From the NCBI GenBank assembly GCA_026702745.1, contig JAPPBT010000060.1:1-64000 (forward strand): 64,000 bases of DNA, given 5' to 3'. The DNA comes from Gemmatimonadota bacterium. Lineage in GTDB: Bacteria; JAAXHH01. Shown here in pieces: positions 1 through 8,442 of this stretch (its first letter is position 1; each line of letters begins with the position of its first letter). The notes beneath the pieces were generated by a model that did no database searches, was not told the DNA's origin, and saw only the letters and a list, made by a program, of their open reading frames with translations. A program made the position numbers and the translations under genes.

Positions 1-214
1 TCCCGGTCGTGCCGGTTGCGCCGGCCGTCCCGGTCGCGCCGGTTTCCCCGGTCTCCTCGTCGACGATATCGTCACAGTAGCGCATGAAGGCGTAGACCGC
101 ACACATGGCCCGCCTTCGTTCGGCCGGCAGGACGAGGAAGGAATAGTAGAAGTTCTTCGCCCTCGATTTCGCCACTGCGCGGCAGAAGTCATAGGAACGT
201 TCTAGCGAATCCAT
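1..214 (-). CDS. hpnD: Presqualene diphosphate synthase HpnD, N-terminal part (runs off window)
   Basis: Squalene/phytoene synthase family. In the HpnC/D/E route HpnD condenses two farnesyl diphosphates to presqualene diphosphate in the cytoplasm. Only the first 71 codons are present. The ATG at 214-212 gives the family's usual N-terminus (MDSLERSYDFCRAVAK), and the first Asp-rich diphosphate/Mg motif, DDIVDE, is at residues 48-53. Right after it come Gly-containing triplets (TGETGATGTAG, residues 55-65 and on), a collagen-like stretch unusual for this family, which continues past the edge. The start overlaps the end of hpnC by 13 nt, so translational coupling is likely. The symbol rests on the pairing with hpnC; a CrtB-type phytoene synthase is the alternative. 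Confidence 0.8.
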   Translation of the reverse strand, partial: MDSLERSYDFCRAVAKSRAKNFYYSFLVLPAERRRAMCAVYAFMRYCDDIVDEETGETGATGTAGATGTTG

Positions 215-1140
215 AGTCGTTTCAGTGCGTATTTCATGAACAGGCCGGTCTTCCGTGCGGTTGACAGGGTGGGCCGCCGGGTCAGCACGTCGAAACGCCG
301 TCTTTCGATCTGGTCCAGCAGGGCGGAACCGCACCGGTTGAACAGTTCGATGTCCAGTCCGACCCTCGCGTCCACCATTCCGCACAATCCGAGCCCCTCA
401 TCGAACAGCTTGCGCGTTCGGTTCACCTGGTACGCCATCAGTCCCCTGAATCGATCGTCGACGACCCCGGCCTCCAGGTCCTCTTCGGTGTAATGGTACC
501 GGTCCAGATCCTCCATAGGCAGGTAGATCCGGCCCTTTTCCAGGTCTACTCGCACATCCTGCCAGAAGTTGGCCAGCTGGAGCGCGGTGCACGTGGCGTC
601 GGACAGCAACTGGCGTTCCCTGTCCCGGTAGCCGCACAGGTAGAGCACGAGACGGCCCACGGGATTGGCGGAATAACGGCAGTAATCGAGCACGTCAGCG
701 TAGGTCCGGTAACGCGTCACGACCTGGTCCTGTCGGAACGCGGTCAGCAGGTCCCGGAACGGGGCAATCGGTATGTCGAACCGGTCGATCGTTTCCCGCA
801 GGGCGATGAAGACCGGATGACGGAATTCGTTGTCGTAACAGGCCTGTAATTCGGCATCCCACCAGTCGAGCAGCTCGAGGGACAGGTCCGTGTCTCCGGT
901 TTCGTCGGCGAGGTCGTCGGACCACCGGCAGTAGGCGTAGACATGGTAGAAGTGCCGCCGGAGCGCGCTGGGCAGAAAGGGGGAAACGACGATGAAGTTC
1001 TCGTAGTGCCGGCGCGCGAGGTGCCTGCAGTACCGGTGAGCGGACTCCAGGGAGGCGTCCCCGGCGCCGGGCAGCGCGTCGAGCGCGAGATCATTGAACC
1101 GGAGTACGGCTTCCGGCAAATAGTCAGGTAACTGAGACAT
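202..1140 (-). CDS. hpnC: Squalene synthase-family protein HpnC (hydroxysqualene synthase)
   Basis: 312 residues, squalene/phytoene synthase fold. In the bacterial HpnCDE pathway HpnC converts presqualene diphosphate to hydroxysqualene, feeding hopanoid or squalene synthesis. The first Asp-rich motif is CRWSDDLADE (residues 71-80); the second, NFWQDVRVDLEKGR, is near residues 190-200 and is followed by IYLP, typical of the family. The chosen ATG at 1140 starts MSQLPDYLPEAV. The frame stays open upstream to 1524, but that extension is only Arg/Gln/Ser translated from a 9-bp repeat and is rejected. The downstream hpnD overlaps by 13 nt. An hpnE (oxidoreductase) would be expected beyond the window edge. 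Confidence 0.88.
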   Translation of the reverse strand: MSQLPDYLPEAVLRFNDLALDALPGAGDASLESAHRYCRHLARRHYENFIVVSPFLPSALRRHFYHVYAYCRWSDDLADETGDTDLSLELLDWWDAELQACYDNEFRHPVFIALRETIDRFDIPIAPFRDLLTAFRQDQVVTRYRTYADVLDYCRYSANPVGRLVLYLCGYRDRERQLLSDATCTALQLANFWQDVRVDLEKGRIYLPMEDLDRYHYTEEDLEAGVVDDRFRGLMAYQVNRTRKLFDEGLGLCGMVDARVGLDIELFNRCGSALLDQIERRRFDVLTRRPTLSTARKTGLFMKYALKRLWIR

Positions 1141-1171
1141 GAATAAGACGCGGAAAGACCGTCTCCCGGTC

Positions 1172-1225
1172 CGCCTGGACTGCCTGGACTGCCTGGACTG
1201 CCTGGACTGCCTGGACTGCCTGGCT
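1172..1225. repeat. 9-bp tandem repeat, six copies, upstream of hpnC
   Basis: Six head-to-tail copies of a 9-bp unit (TGCCTGGAC, first and last copies slightly diverged) lie 32-85 bp upstream of the hpnC start, in the hpnC-ribB gap (1141-1367). No gene is visible in the gap. Copy number could alter the hpnC leader. This is one of several such arrays in the window. Confidence 0.9.
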
Positions 1226-1367
1226 CGCCTGCCCCGCCTGGTCGACCTCCCAGACTGAACGCTGGGATCGTCTGACCAGGCGTCGGGCTTACCCGCAGGC
1301 GGCCGGCGGCAGGATGCCGGTACGTGTACTACTCGCTCCGGCCGTGGTTCAGCCGGGTTCCGCTGCC

Positions 1368-2015
1368 TTACCCACCGCTGCAGGCGAATTCCAGTACGAG
1401 TTCCTCTTCGAGGCGGTACTCGATGAGGTCCTTGATGGTTGCGATTTTCAGATGATGCTCGTCGGCGATTTCGACCAGGCGGGGAAGACGGGCCATGGAG
1501 CCGTCCTCGTCCAGCACCTCGCACAGGACACCCGCCGGGTAGAGACCGGCCAGCCGCATCAGGTCGACCGTGGCCTCGGTGTGCCCGTCCCTTTCCAGCA
1601 CGCCGCCGTCGCGTGCCTGCAACGGAAAGAGGTGACCCGGCCGTTCGAAGTCCTCCGGTGTCGTATTCGGGTTCACGAACAGTTGAGCGCTTACCGCCCG
1701 GTCATGGGCGGAAATGCCGGACGTCACGCCGTTTATCGCATCCACGGATACCGTGAATGGCGTGTCCGCCGTCGACGTTTTCCCATCGACCATGATGGGG
1801 ATGTCCAGCTCGGCGAGCCGCTGTTTCGTGGTGGGCAGGCAGATCAACCCCCGTCCGTGCCTCGACATGAAGTTGATGATTTCGGGCGTGACCTTTTCGG
1901 CGGCTACCATGAAGTCGCCTTCGTTCTCGCGGTTCTCGTCATCGATGACGATCAGCACCCGTCCTGCTCTTATTTCTTCCACGGCCTCGGGAATGGTGCA
2001 GAAATGGGATAACAT
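1368..2015 (-). CDS. ribB: 3,4-dihydroxy-2-butanone-4-phosphate synthase
   Basis: Makes 3,4-dihydroxy-2-butanone 4-phosphate and formate from ribulose 5-phosphate, a cytoplasmic Mg-dependent step of riboflavin synthesis. 215 residues, the usual length of the monofunctional enzyme. Motifs: acidic metal site DDENRENEGD (25-34), RHGRGLICL (52-60), GVTSGISAHDR (96-106), RPGHLFPL (125-132), GHTEATVDL (144-152). The ATG at 2015 is chosen because it follows a strong SD (AAGGGGGT) and begins exactly at the family N-terminus; a longer frame to 2141 adds 42 unrelated residues. No fused GTP cyclohydrolase II domain. No FMN riboswitch motif is visible in the 5' region. Divergent from the STAND regulator at 2262. 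Confidence 0.95.
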   Translation of the reverse strand: MLSHFCTIPEAVEEIRAGRVLIVIDDENRENEGDFMVAAEKVTPEIINFMSRHGRGLICLPTTKQRLAELDIPIMVDGKTSTADTPFTVSVDAINGVTSGISAHDRAVSAQLFVNPNTTPEDFERPGHLFPLQARDGGVLERDGHTEATVDLMRLAGLYPAGVLCEVLDEDGSMARLPRLVEIADEHHLKIATIKDLIEYRLEEELVLEFACSGG

Positions 2016-2160
2016 CTCGCTTACCCCCTTTTCTAAGGTGTAATTAAACACGAGCGGCGCGCGCTCACAATCGGATTCGCAAGTGAATGGATTTTCAGGA
2101 AGAACGCTCTGGCCGCCGTGCCTCGGTGGAAAATTAGACATATGTTCATAAGGGGATTAT

Positions 2161-2179
2161 ATTCATACCGAATATGAAT
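2161..2179. promoter_or_regulatory. Inverted repeat, candidate operator between ribB and STAND regulator
   Basis: ATTCATA-CCGAA-TATGAAT: perfect 7-bp arms, 5-bp spacer, in the 246-bp divergent intergenic region. It sits 83 bp before the start of a protein carrying a winged-helix DNA-binding domain, so autoregulation is plausible. That is inference; only the symmetry is seen. Confidence 0.4.
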
Positions 2180-2261
2180 TGCATGAGGTCCCCGTGAGTA
2201 TTCTGTGAGGAACGTATGAATCCGTCATTTTTTTCGTCGGAATCCGCAAATTGAGTCCCGA

Positions 2262-5024
2262 ATGACGCAACAGACCGCCGCCAAAGGCTTCCGTTTCGAC
2301 GATTTCGTGCTGGACATCCAGAACCGCCAGGTTCGCCGGAAACACGCCGTGCTGCCTTTGAGTTCCAGGTATTTCGACGTACTGGTGCTGCTGGTATCCA
2401 ATGCGGGACAGCTTGTAGAGAAGAACCGCATCTTCGACGAAGTCTGGGAGCACGTGATCGTCAGCGATACGGCGCTGACCCAGTGTATCAAGTCGATCCG
2501 GAAGCAGCTGGAGGATGACGCGTCGAATCCCCGTTACGTCAAAACGGTGCCGAAGCATGGGTACGTCTTCATCGGCGAAGCGGTGGAGATCGTGGATGAA
2601 CCGTCCCCGCAGGCGACCAAAGACGAGCCGACCCGTCCGTACAAGTTCCTCGACTACTACACCGAAAACGACCAGGGCCTGTTCTTCGGCCGCGAAGAGG
2701 AGATCGAGAACATCTGCTCCCGCATTCTTGCCCGGCGCTCGTTCCTCCTCTACGGCCGTTCCGGCGTCGGCAAGAGTTCGATCCTCCGGGCTGGCGTCAT
2801 CCCGAGGTTGCAGGACCAGGGTCACCTGACGTGTATCATCCGGAGTTTCACCGATCCGCTGCAGCACATGCAGCGGATGGTCCGCCGGCTCGTAACGGAT
2901 AACGGTGCGGGCGGCTTCGATCCGGACGGCGTTTCTCTGCAGGATCTGCTGCACCGGCACTGGTCCGGCCCCGCATCCCGGATCGTCGTCATGCTGGACC
3001 AGTTCGAAGAGTTCTTTCTCCTGCTCGATGAACAGGGCCGGAAGGCGTTCATCGATGAACTCGCCGTGATCATGGAGGACGATGCGCTTCCCCTGCAGTT
3101 CGTCTTCGTAATGCGGGAGGACATGCTCGCGGAGATGAGCCGGCTCAAACCGGCGGTCCCGGAGATCTTCCACCATGAATACCGTCTCGGCCGTCTGACC
3201 TCCGAACAGGCCGCACAGGCCATCACGGGTCCCGCCTGGCGGGTCGGCTGCCGGTTCGAAGACGCACTCGTCGACCGCCTGCTGGAGGATCTCTCCGACG
3301 AGAACTCCGTCGATCCACCTCACCTGCAGATCGTGTGCGATACGCTATACGATCAGCGCAATACGAAAAACCTCATCACGGAATCGGCCTACGACCAGCT
3401 GGGCGGCGCTTCGCAGATCCTGGCCGACTATCTCGCCAGGGTCCTCCGCCGGTTTTCGGCGGCCGACCTGTCCGTGGTACAGCAGGTGCTGCTGGCGCTC
3501 ATCTCTGCGGAGGAGCGGCTCATCGTCGTGCGGGAGGCCGATCTGGCTGCGCGGATCCAGACCGGCGACCGTTACGACGCCGACACCCTCGGCACGCTGC
3601 TCGGGGAACTGGTCGACGCCCGTATCGTCCGGCGCAGAAACCAGGAAGGGGAAGGGTGGCTGGAACTCGCCCACGAATGCATGATTCCGGAGGTGTCCCG
3701 CTGGCTGACCGGCAGCGTTTACGAAGCGAAGCAGGCACGGAGCCTGCTCGAACGTTCGGTGGAGAATTACAGGACCTACCAGCTCATCATGGACCGCGAA
3801 AGCCTGGACCTGCTCGCGCCGTACCTGGAGGAAATCGGCGTCTCTGGCGACGAAGCGTACCTGCTCTGTATCAGCCTGCTCAACCGGGACCGGCCCGTTC
3901 CGGCCTGGCTGGTTGAAAAGGTCCCGGATGCGGTGAACGTGATTCTGGAGGCCATGTACAATGATCGCCGGGAAGTCCGCAAGCGGGCGGTGGAGTCATC
4001 CCGGCCCGTGCGCTGCGCGGCGCTGAACAACCGGCTCCGGAACCTTGCGTTGCGGGATCCCATGCTGAGCGTGCGCCGGGCGGCAAGTATCGAGCTGGCG
4101 GACTGGTTCGGTTCGGCCGTGGAATCGATACTGACCCGACCCACGGGAAACGAGTCCGTAAGCCGCCTCCAGCGCGCGGTCAGCCTGGCCTTTCTGCGGG
4201 AACAGAACCGGTCGGTCAAGCTTTCCCGGCTGTACCGCGTCATGGTGATGGTAGGTTTCATACTGATGCGCCTGCAACAGGGCGGGATCGACATCATGCA
4301 GCAAGGCATAGGAGGTACGTTCGGCGGTGCCGTGTCCGGCCTGTTCGGCGGGCTGCTCCTCGGAACCGCCCTGGCCGCCGTTAGTTCCGGCCTGTCGTCG
4401 GAGGCGCTTACGCCCATTTTCGTCCTGGCCGGCCTGGGCCTGTTCGGCGGGGCATTCGGCGGTGCGGGCGTGTCCTTCGGCATGGTCGCGCTCCGGCGCG
4501 TATCCGGAAAATACGGCCGGTGGCTCGGTGTACTGGGCGGCGCGCTGGGCGGCGGCATGGTGGGCGCCGCGTTCAGCCTGTACAGTGCCGATACCATACA
4601 GACCCTGTTCGGCCGGCAACCCGCGAGCCTGACCGGCGGTCTCGAAGGCGCCTTCATCGGCGCGGGCGTGGCTCTCGGACCGGTCGTCACCTACTATCTG
4701 GCAAGGCGGCCCGGGCAGTGGCGAAGCCTGCTCTATATCGTCTTCGGCGCACTGGGCGGCATGATCGCCAGCATCCTCCTGACTGTGATGGGCGGTAACA
4801 TGTTCACGGCCAGCCTGGAAACCCTGCGGCAGTCTTTCGATGCGTCGCAGATACGGCTTGAAACCATCGCGACGATCTTCGGGGAAGGAGAGTTCGGCCG
4901 TACTACCCAGGTCGCCCTGGGCGCCCTGGAGGGGTTGCTCTTCGGTGGGGGCGTTACGGCTGGCATTGAAATATTCACGCGCTCGAGGGAGCGGGTCGAA
5001 GGGCGGTTCGGCAAGGGCGGGTAG
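2262..5024 (+). CDS. Winged-helix / nSTAND ATPase / multi-pass membrane regulator
   Basis: 920 residues. An OmpR/CadC-type winged helix (residues 8-107, ending in the typical YVKTVPKHGYVF) is followed by a STAND-type P-loop ATPase: GREEEI at 143-148, Walker A GRSGVGKS (165-172), Walker B-like IVVMLDQFEEFF (241-252). Residues about 560-650 are Arg/Ala-rich helical, HEAT-like. From about 655 to 905 lie six or seven hydrophobic, very Gly-rich segments that look membrane-embedded. There is no signal peptide, so the DNA-binding domain is cytoplasmic. The likely role is a membrane-tethered transcription factor controlled by NTP binding; the ligand and targets are unknown. The SD is weak. It is divergent from ribB and followed by thiL, but no functional link is shown. 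Confidence 0.75.
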   Translation: MTQQTAAKGFRFDDFVLDIQNRQVRRKHAVLPLSSRYFDVLVLLVSNAGQLVEKNRIFDEVWEHVIVSDTALTQCIKSIRKQLEDDASNPRYVKTVPKHGYVFIGEAVEIVDEPSPQATKDEPTRPYKFLDYYTENDQGLFFGREEEIENICSRILARRSFLLYGRSGVGKSSILRAGVIPRLQDQGHLTCIIRSFTDPLQHMQRMVRRLVTDNGAGGFDPDGVSLQDLLHRHWSGPASRIVVMLDQFEEFFLLLDEQGRKAFIDELAVIMEDDALPLQFVFVMREDMLAEMSRLKPAVPEIFHHEYRLGRLTSEQAAQAITGPAWRVGCRFEDALVDRLLEDLSDENSVDPPHLQIVCDTLYDQRNTKNLITESAYDQLGGASQILADYLARVLRRFSAADLSVVQQVLLALISAEERLIVVREADLAARIQTGDRYDADTLGTLLGELVDARIVRRRNQEGEGWLELAHECMIPEVSRWLTGSVYEAKQARSLLERSVENYRTYQLIMDRESLDLLAPYLEEIGVSGDEAYLLCISLLNRDRPVPAWLVEKVPDAVNVILEAMYNDRREVRKRAVESSRPVRCAALNNRLRNLALRDPMLSVRRAASIELADWFGSAVESILTRPTGNESVSRLQRAVSLAFLREQNRSVKLSRLYRVMVMVGFILMRLQQGGIDIMQQGIGGTFGGAVSGLFGGLLLGTALAAVSSGLSSEALTPIFVLAGLGLFGGAFGGAGVSFGMVALRRVSGKYGRWLGVLGGALGGGMVGAAFSLYSADTIQTLFGRQPASLTGGLEGAFIGAGVALGPVVTYYLARRPGQWRSLLYIVFGALGGMIASILLTVMGGNMFTASLETLRQSFDASQIRLETIATIFGEGEFGRTTQVALGALEGLLFGGGVTAGIEIFTRSRERVEGRFGKGG

Positions 5025-5040
5025 GTACGCGTGCAAGGCC

Positions 5041-5116
5041 GCGCGGCAGTTATGAATTAGGCGCGGGGATGCGTGCTTGCGCGGCAGTTTTGAACCAAGC
5101 GCAGGGATGCGCGCAT
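5041..5116. repeat. 38-bp imperfect tandem duplication between STAND gene and thiL
   Basis: Two 38-bp units (5041-5078, 5079-5116), both starting GCGCGGCAGTT and carrying GGGATGCG near the end. The start of a third copy (GCGCGGC) follows at 5117. The unit is not a multiple of three and lies wholly between genes, ending 35 bp before the thiL start. Confidence 0.8.
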
Positions 5117-5151
5117 GCGCGGCCGGCCGCGCGAGAAGGGGAAGATGAACC

Positions 5152-6303
5152 GTGGAGCATCGTAAGGAAGGCGCGGGACTTCCGGGCGAATTCGAGGTGA
5201 TCCGGCGTATCGGGCACGCGGTGCCCGAGGCGAATCCGAGCGTCCTGATGGGGATCGGCGATGACGCCGCGGCCGTAGTGCCCGCACCCGGCATGACGAC
5301 CCTGCTGACGACCGACACCTTCGTGGAAGGCGTGGACTTCGACCTGGCCTTCTCGTCCTGGCGGCAGATCGGATGGAAGTGCATGGCCGCCAATTACAGC
5401 GATATTGCGGCCATGGGCGGCGTGCCCCGGCACGCACTGACCACCCTCTGCCTTCCTGCCCATCGGTCCATGGAGGACGTGGAGGCGTTGTACGCGGGGT
5501 TTCAAGACCTGGCCGGACACGCCGGCCATCCCGTGTCCATCGTCGGAGGCGATCTGAGTTCGGTGGTCGGTCTGGACGGGCCGACCGTCATCTCCATCAC
5601 GGTGAGCGGAGAAGCCGCGGAGGAACACATCACGCGGCGCAGCGGCGCCCGGGTGGGTGACATCCTGTGCGTGACCGGACACCTGGGCGCGAGCGAGACC
5701 GGCCTGCGCCTGCTGCGTTCGGCACGGGAACAGTCGACCGCAGGGAGCCCGGCCGCGGGAAGGCCGGCAACACAAGGGCCGGCAACACAAGGGACGACGG
5801 AGCGGTCGGCGACGCCACGGACGGCGGTGCGTCCGGATTCGGAGCAGCCGGCGGACCGGTTCGAAGGCGTACTATGCCGCCACCGCACCCCCGTTCCGCG
5901 GGTCCGAGAGGGTGTTCTTCTGTCAAACAGCGGGTGGGTCCGCGCCATGATCGACGTGAGCGATGGGCTGAGTTCAGACGCCCTTCACGTGGCGCACGGT
6001 AGCGAGGTAGGGTTGAACCTGGATGGGAACGCCCTGCCTATCGCAGAGGAAACCAGGCGGGCCATGGAGGAGCTTCGGCTGGATCCCGTTGGGACGGCCC
6101 TGGAGAGCGGCGAGGAATTCGAACTGCTGTGCGCTATTGCGCCGGAAGGGGTGGAGCAACTGGCGAACGAGCTTGCGGATCATACCGGAACGATGCTGAC
6201 CCCCATTGGAGAATGCGTCTCCGCCGACAGGGGATGCACCATTACGGATCACTCCGGACCCCGGCCCCTGCGGCCGCAGGGGTACGAACATTTCAGTGGC
6301 TGA
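5152..6303 (+). CDS. thiL: Thiamine-monophosphate kinase
   Basis: Phosphorylates thiamine monophosphate to thiamine diphosphate with ATP, the last step of thiamine cofactor synthesis. 383 residues against about 320-340 usual. Family motifs: GIGDDAA (34-40), TTDTFVEGVDF (53-63), YSDIAAMGG (82-90), GGDLS (132-136), IDVSDGLSSD (267-276); these hold the Asp residues that bind Mg and phosphate. Starts at GTG 5152 after the SD AGGGGAAG; the nearby ATG at 5145 runs into a stop after six codons. Residues about 195-238 are a low-complexity insertion (Gly/Pro/Ala/Thr/Arg) in a loop, containing an exact 15-bp tandem duplication (5762-5776, 5777-5791). No TPP riboswitch motif is seen upstream. A 13-bp repeat spans the stop codon. 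Confidence 0.93.
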   Translation: MEHRKEGAGLPGEFEVIRRIGHAVPEANPSVLMGIGDDAAAVVPAPGMTTLLTTDTFVEGVDFDLAFSSWRQIGWKCMAANYSDIAAMGGVPRHALTTLCLPAHRSMEDVEALYAGFQDLAGHAGHPVSIVGGDLSSVVGLDGPTVISITVSGEAAEEHITRRSGARVGDILCVTGHLGASETGLRLLRSAREQSTAGSPAAGRPATQGPATQGTTERSATPRTAVRPDSEQPADRFEGVLCRHRTPVPRVREGVLLSNSGWVRAMIDVSDGLSSDALHVAHGSEVGLNLDGNALPIAEETRRAMEELRLDPVGTALESGEEFELLCAIAPEGVEQLANELADHTGTMLTPIGECVSADRGCTITDHSGPRPLRPQGYEHFSG

Positions 6304-6332
6304 CGTCAATGGCTGACGTCAACGGCTGATGG

Positions 6333-6638
6333 CTAAATTTCTATTTCCACGGCGTCGCCGGTCACCCGGACCGGGAAGCAGGTGAGGTTTTCGTAGGCAG
6401 GAGGCGACAGGACGTCGCCGGTGGTCACATCGAAAGACGCGCCGTGGAACGGACACCAGAGGTCGGTGCCGTCCAATTCCCCTTCGCTCAGGGGCGCGCC
6501 CATGTGGGGGCAGAAATTGTCGGCGGCATAGTACTTCCCGTCCACGTTGCAGAGGACGATCTCCTTCCCGCTGATCGAGACCATCTTCATCTGGCCCGGA
6601 CTCAACTCATCCAGTTCCGCCGCCTTGACATATCCCAT
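6333..6638 (-). CDS. Rieske-type [2Fe-2S] ferredoxin (NirD/BphF-like)
   Basis: 101 residues, a single Rieske domain. The cluster ligands fit C-x-H-x16-C-x2-H exactly: C43, H45, C62, H65 (CPHMG and CPFHG). There is no signal peptide or membrane anchor, so it is a soluble cytoplasmic electron carrier, like ring-hydroxylating dioxygenase ferredoxins or the small nitrite reductase subunit. No partner oxygenase or reductase is adjacent; it is convergent with thiL and upstream of mltD on the same strand. The redox partner cannot be named from context. Confidence 0.9.
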   Translation of the reverse strand: MGYVKAAELDELSPGQMKMVSISGKEIVLCNVDGKYYAADNFCPHMGAPLSEGELDGTDLWCPFHGASFDVTTGDVLSPPAYENLTCFPVRVTGDAVEIEI

Positions 6639-6699
6639 TACGCTTGCTCCTCTATCGGTCCCGCGTGATCCGGGTACTGCGTGACCCCGGAACGACGGG

Positions 6700-8442
6700 T
6701 CAACCCGGTATGACGATCCGCTGACCGATTTGCAGCCGCCTGGCCTGCACGTCGGGGTTTGCCCGCATCAGGGCCGCGAGGGTAACCTTGAAGGCCCGGG
6801 CGATCCGCGCCAGCGTGTCCCCCGACCTGATGTTGTAGGTCACCGCACCGCCTGTTCCCCTTCCGCCTCCGTTTCCGGACAGGCGAAGCACCTGGCCGGG
6901 GTGGATGAGGTCTCCACGCAACCCGTTGGCCAGCTTCAGCGCGACGACGGACGTCCCGTAGTACCGGGCGATGCGGGTCAGCGAGTCGCCGCGTCGGACG
7001 GTGTGCGTGGCGGCGTCCCTCGACGTACCGTACGAAGCCGCCTGCCCGGCCCATAGACCTCCATTGTAGTTCCTTCCGGGTACGCGGAGGACCTGGCCGA
7101 TGCGGATCAGGCTGCCCCGGATCCGGTTCATGCTCCGGAGTCTGCTGACCGAAGTCCGGAATCTGCGGGCGATGTGGCCCAGTGTATCACCCCGCCGCAC
7201 GCGGTACCTGCGTACCTCGGGAGGGGGCTTGAAATCCGACTCCGGTAGCTCGTGGAGACTGCCGAGAAGGGTCGAACCCGCGCCCAGGGGTACGCGCAGC
7301 GAATACCCGGTGGGCGGTGTCACGCCATACCGGATATCGGTGTTCAGCGCCTTGAGATCGTCCTGCGACATGGCGAGCAGTTCGGCGACATGCTGCAACG
7401 CGACGGACTTGTCGATGCGGACCTCTTCGATAAGATGGGGTTCGTAGGTATCCGGCAGTTCAACGCCGTATTTCTCCGGGTTCTCTAGAATATGCAGCAC
7501 CGCGAGGAACTTGGGCACGTAGTTCCGGGTCTCCCTGGGCAGCCGCATTTTCCAGTAATCCCGGTTCCCCGTCCGGTTGATCTCGCGGAGCACCCGGTAC
7601 TCCCCGCAGTTGTATGCCGCCATGGCGAGAAACCAGTCGTCGAACATGGTGTACAGGTCGCCCAGGTAGGCAAGGGCCGCCGGGGTGGCCTTGATGGGGT
7701 CAAAGCGGTCGTCTACCCAGCCGGACCGCTGGAGTCCGTACCGTTTTCCCGTATCGTAGATGAACTGCCACATGCCCGCCGCGGACGCCCACGAGAACGC
7801 CCTGGGCTTGAAGCCGCTTTCGACGATGGGAAGCCATTGAAGCTCCGGCGGCATTCCCCTGGCGGCCAGTTCTTCGCGGATCATCGGGGTGTAGCGCCCG
7901 GACCGCTGGTACGCGGTCTTGAGTATGTTCAGGCTTCGGTCTTTGAGAAACAGATTGATCTGTTGGGTGACGCGGCGGTTGAGTACCCTGGGGATCGAAC
8001 CCCGGACTTCGGCGGCGGCGCGGCGCCTGTTCTGGATACGGTCCACCAGCGGTCCAAGCCTCGTGAGGAGTTCGGCCTGCTCGGGTGTGGCCGCGTGCTT
8101 CTGGTCGTCGCTCAGCAACACGAGCAGTTCAAGCACTTCATCGACCGCGGCGCGCGCGGCCGTTGTGTCGGATCGCTCCAGCGCCGAGAGGGCCGCGTCA
8201 TATCGCAGCCTGGCGTCGGCAAGCAGGCTGGCCGGATCCTTCATCGCCAGGGAATCGGACGGGGTGACGTGATCGAGGGTAAGATTCGGGTCCGGCAGTT
8301 CCTCCACCGCGACGGTATTCCCGGCGGTATCCGCCGTACCGGCCGGGGGCGTCGTGCGCGCGACCGGTTCAAGGGTCCGGGGGGCGGCGCAACCGACGAG
8401 GATCACAAGGCCTATGAGCGGGAGGTGTCTAATCATATCCAT
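6700..8442 (-). CDS. mltD: MltD-type lytic murein transglycosylase with three LysM domains
   Basis: Cleaves the glycan strands of peptidoglycan in the periplasm, forming 1,6-anhydro ends. 580 residues. An N-terminal lipoprotein signal (lipobox LVGC, Cys18) is followed by a helical region and a family-1 SLT domain with catalytic Glu208 in LPIVESGF, then SAAGMWQF and MAAYNCGE motifs. Three LysM peptidoglycan-binding domains are at about 413-458, 475-520 and 535-579, each with a V-R-x-G-D-(S/T)-L type core. E. coli MltD has two LysM copies, so three is a slightly extended form. Flanked by the Rieske ferredoxin and queG on the same strand, with 148 bp to queG. Confidence 0.92.
   Translation of the reverse strand: MDMIRHLPLIGLVILVGCAAPRTLEPVARTTPPAGTADTAGNTVAVEELPDPNLTLDHVTPSDSLAMKDPASLLADARLRYDAALSALERSDTTAARAAVDEVLELLVLLSDDQKHAATPEQAELLTRLGPLVDRIQNRRRAAAEVRGSIPRVLNRRVTQQINLFLKDRSLNILKTAYQRSGRYTPMIREELAARGMPPELQWLPIVESGFKPRAFSWASAAGMWQFIYDTGKRYGLQRSGWVDDRFDPIKATPAALAYLGDLYTMFDDWFLAMAAYNCGEYRVLREINRTGNRDYWKMRLPRETRNYVPKFLAVLHILENPEKYGVELPDTYEPHLIEEVRIDKSVALQHVAELLAMSQDDLKALNTDIRYGVTPPTGYSLRVPLGAGSTLLGSLHELPESDFKPPPEVRRYRVRRGDTLGHIARRFRTSVSRLRSMNRIRGSLIRIGQVLRVPGRNYNGGLWAGQAASYGTSRDAATHTVRRGDSLTRIARYYGTSVVALKLANGLRGDLIHPGQVLRLSGNGGGRGTGGAVTYNIRSGDTLARIARAFKVTLAALMRANPDVQARRLQIGQRIVIPG

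Noticed and set aside
1141-1524. Longer N-terminus for HpnC
   Set aside because: The extra residues are an Arg/Gln/Ser repeat from a 9-bp array; the family start is at 1140.
2016-2261. FMN riboswitch upstream of ribB
   Set aside because: The conserved AGGGUGAAAUUCC-type and later core motifs are not present on the minus strand.
5025-5151. TPP riboswitch upstream of thiL
   Set aside because: No CUGAGA or related core; the region is filled by a 38-bp duplication.
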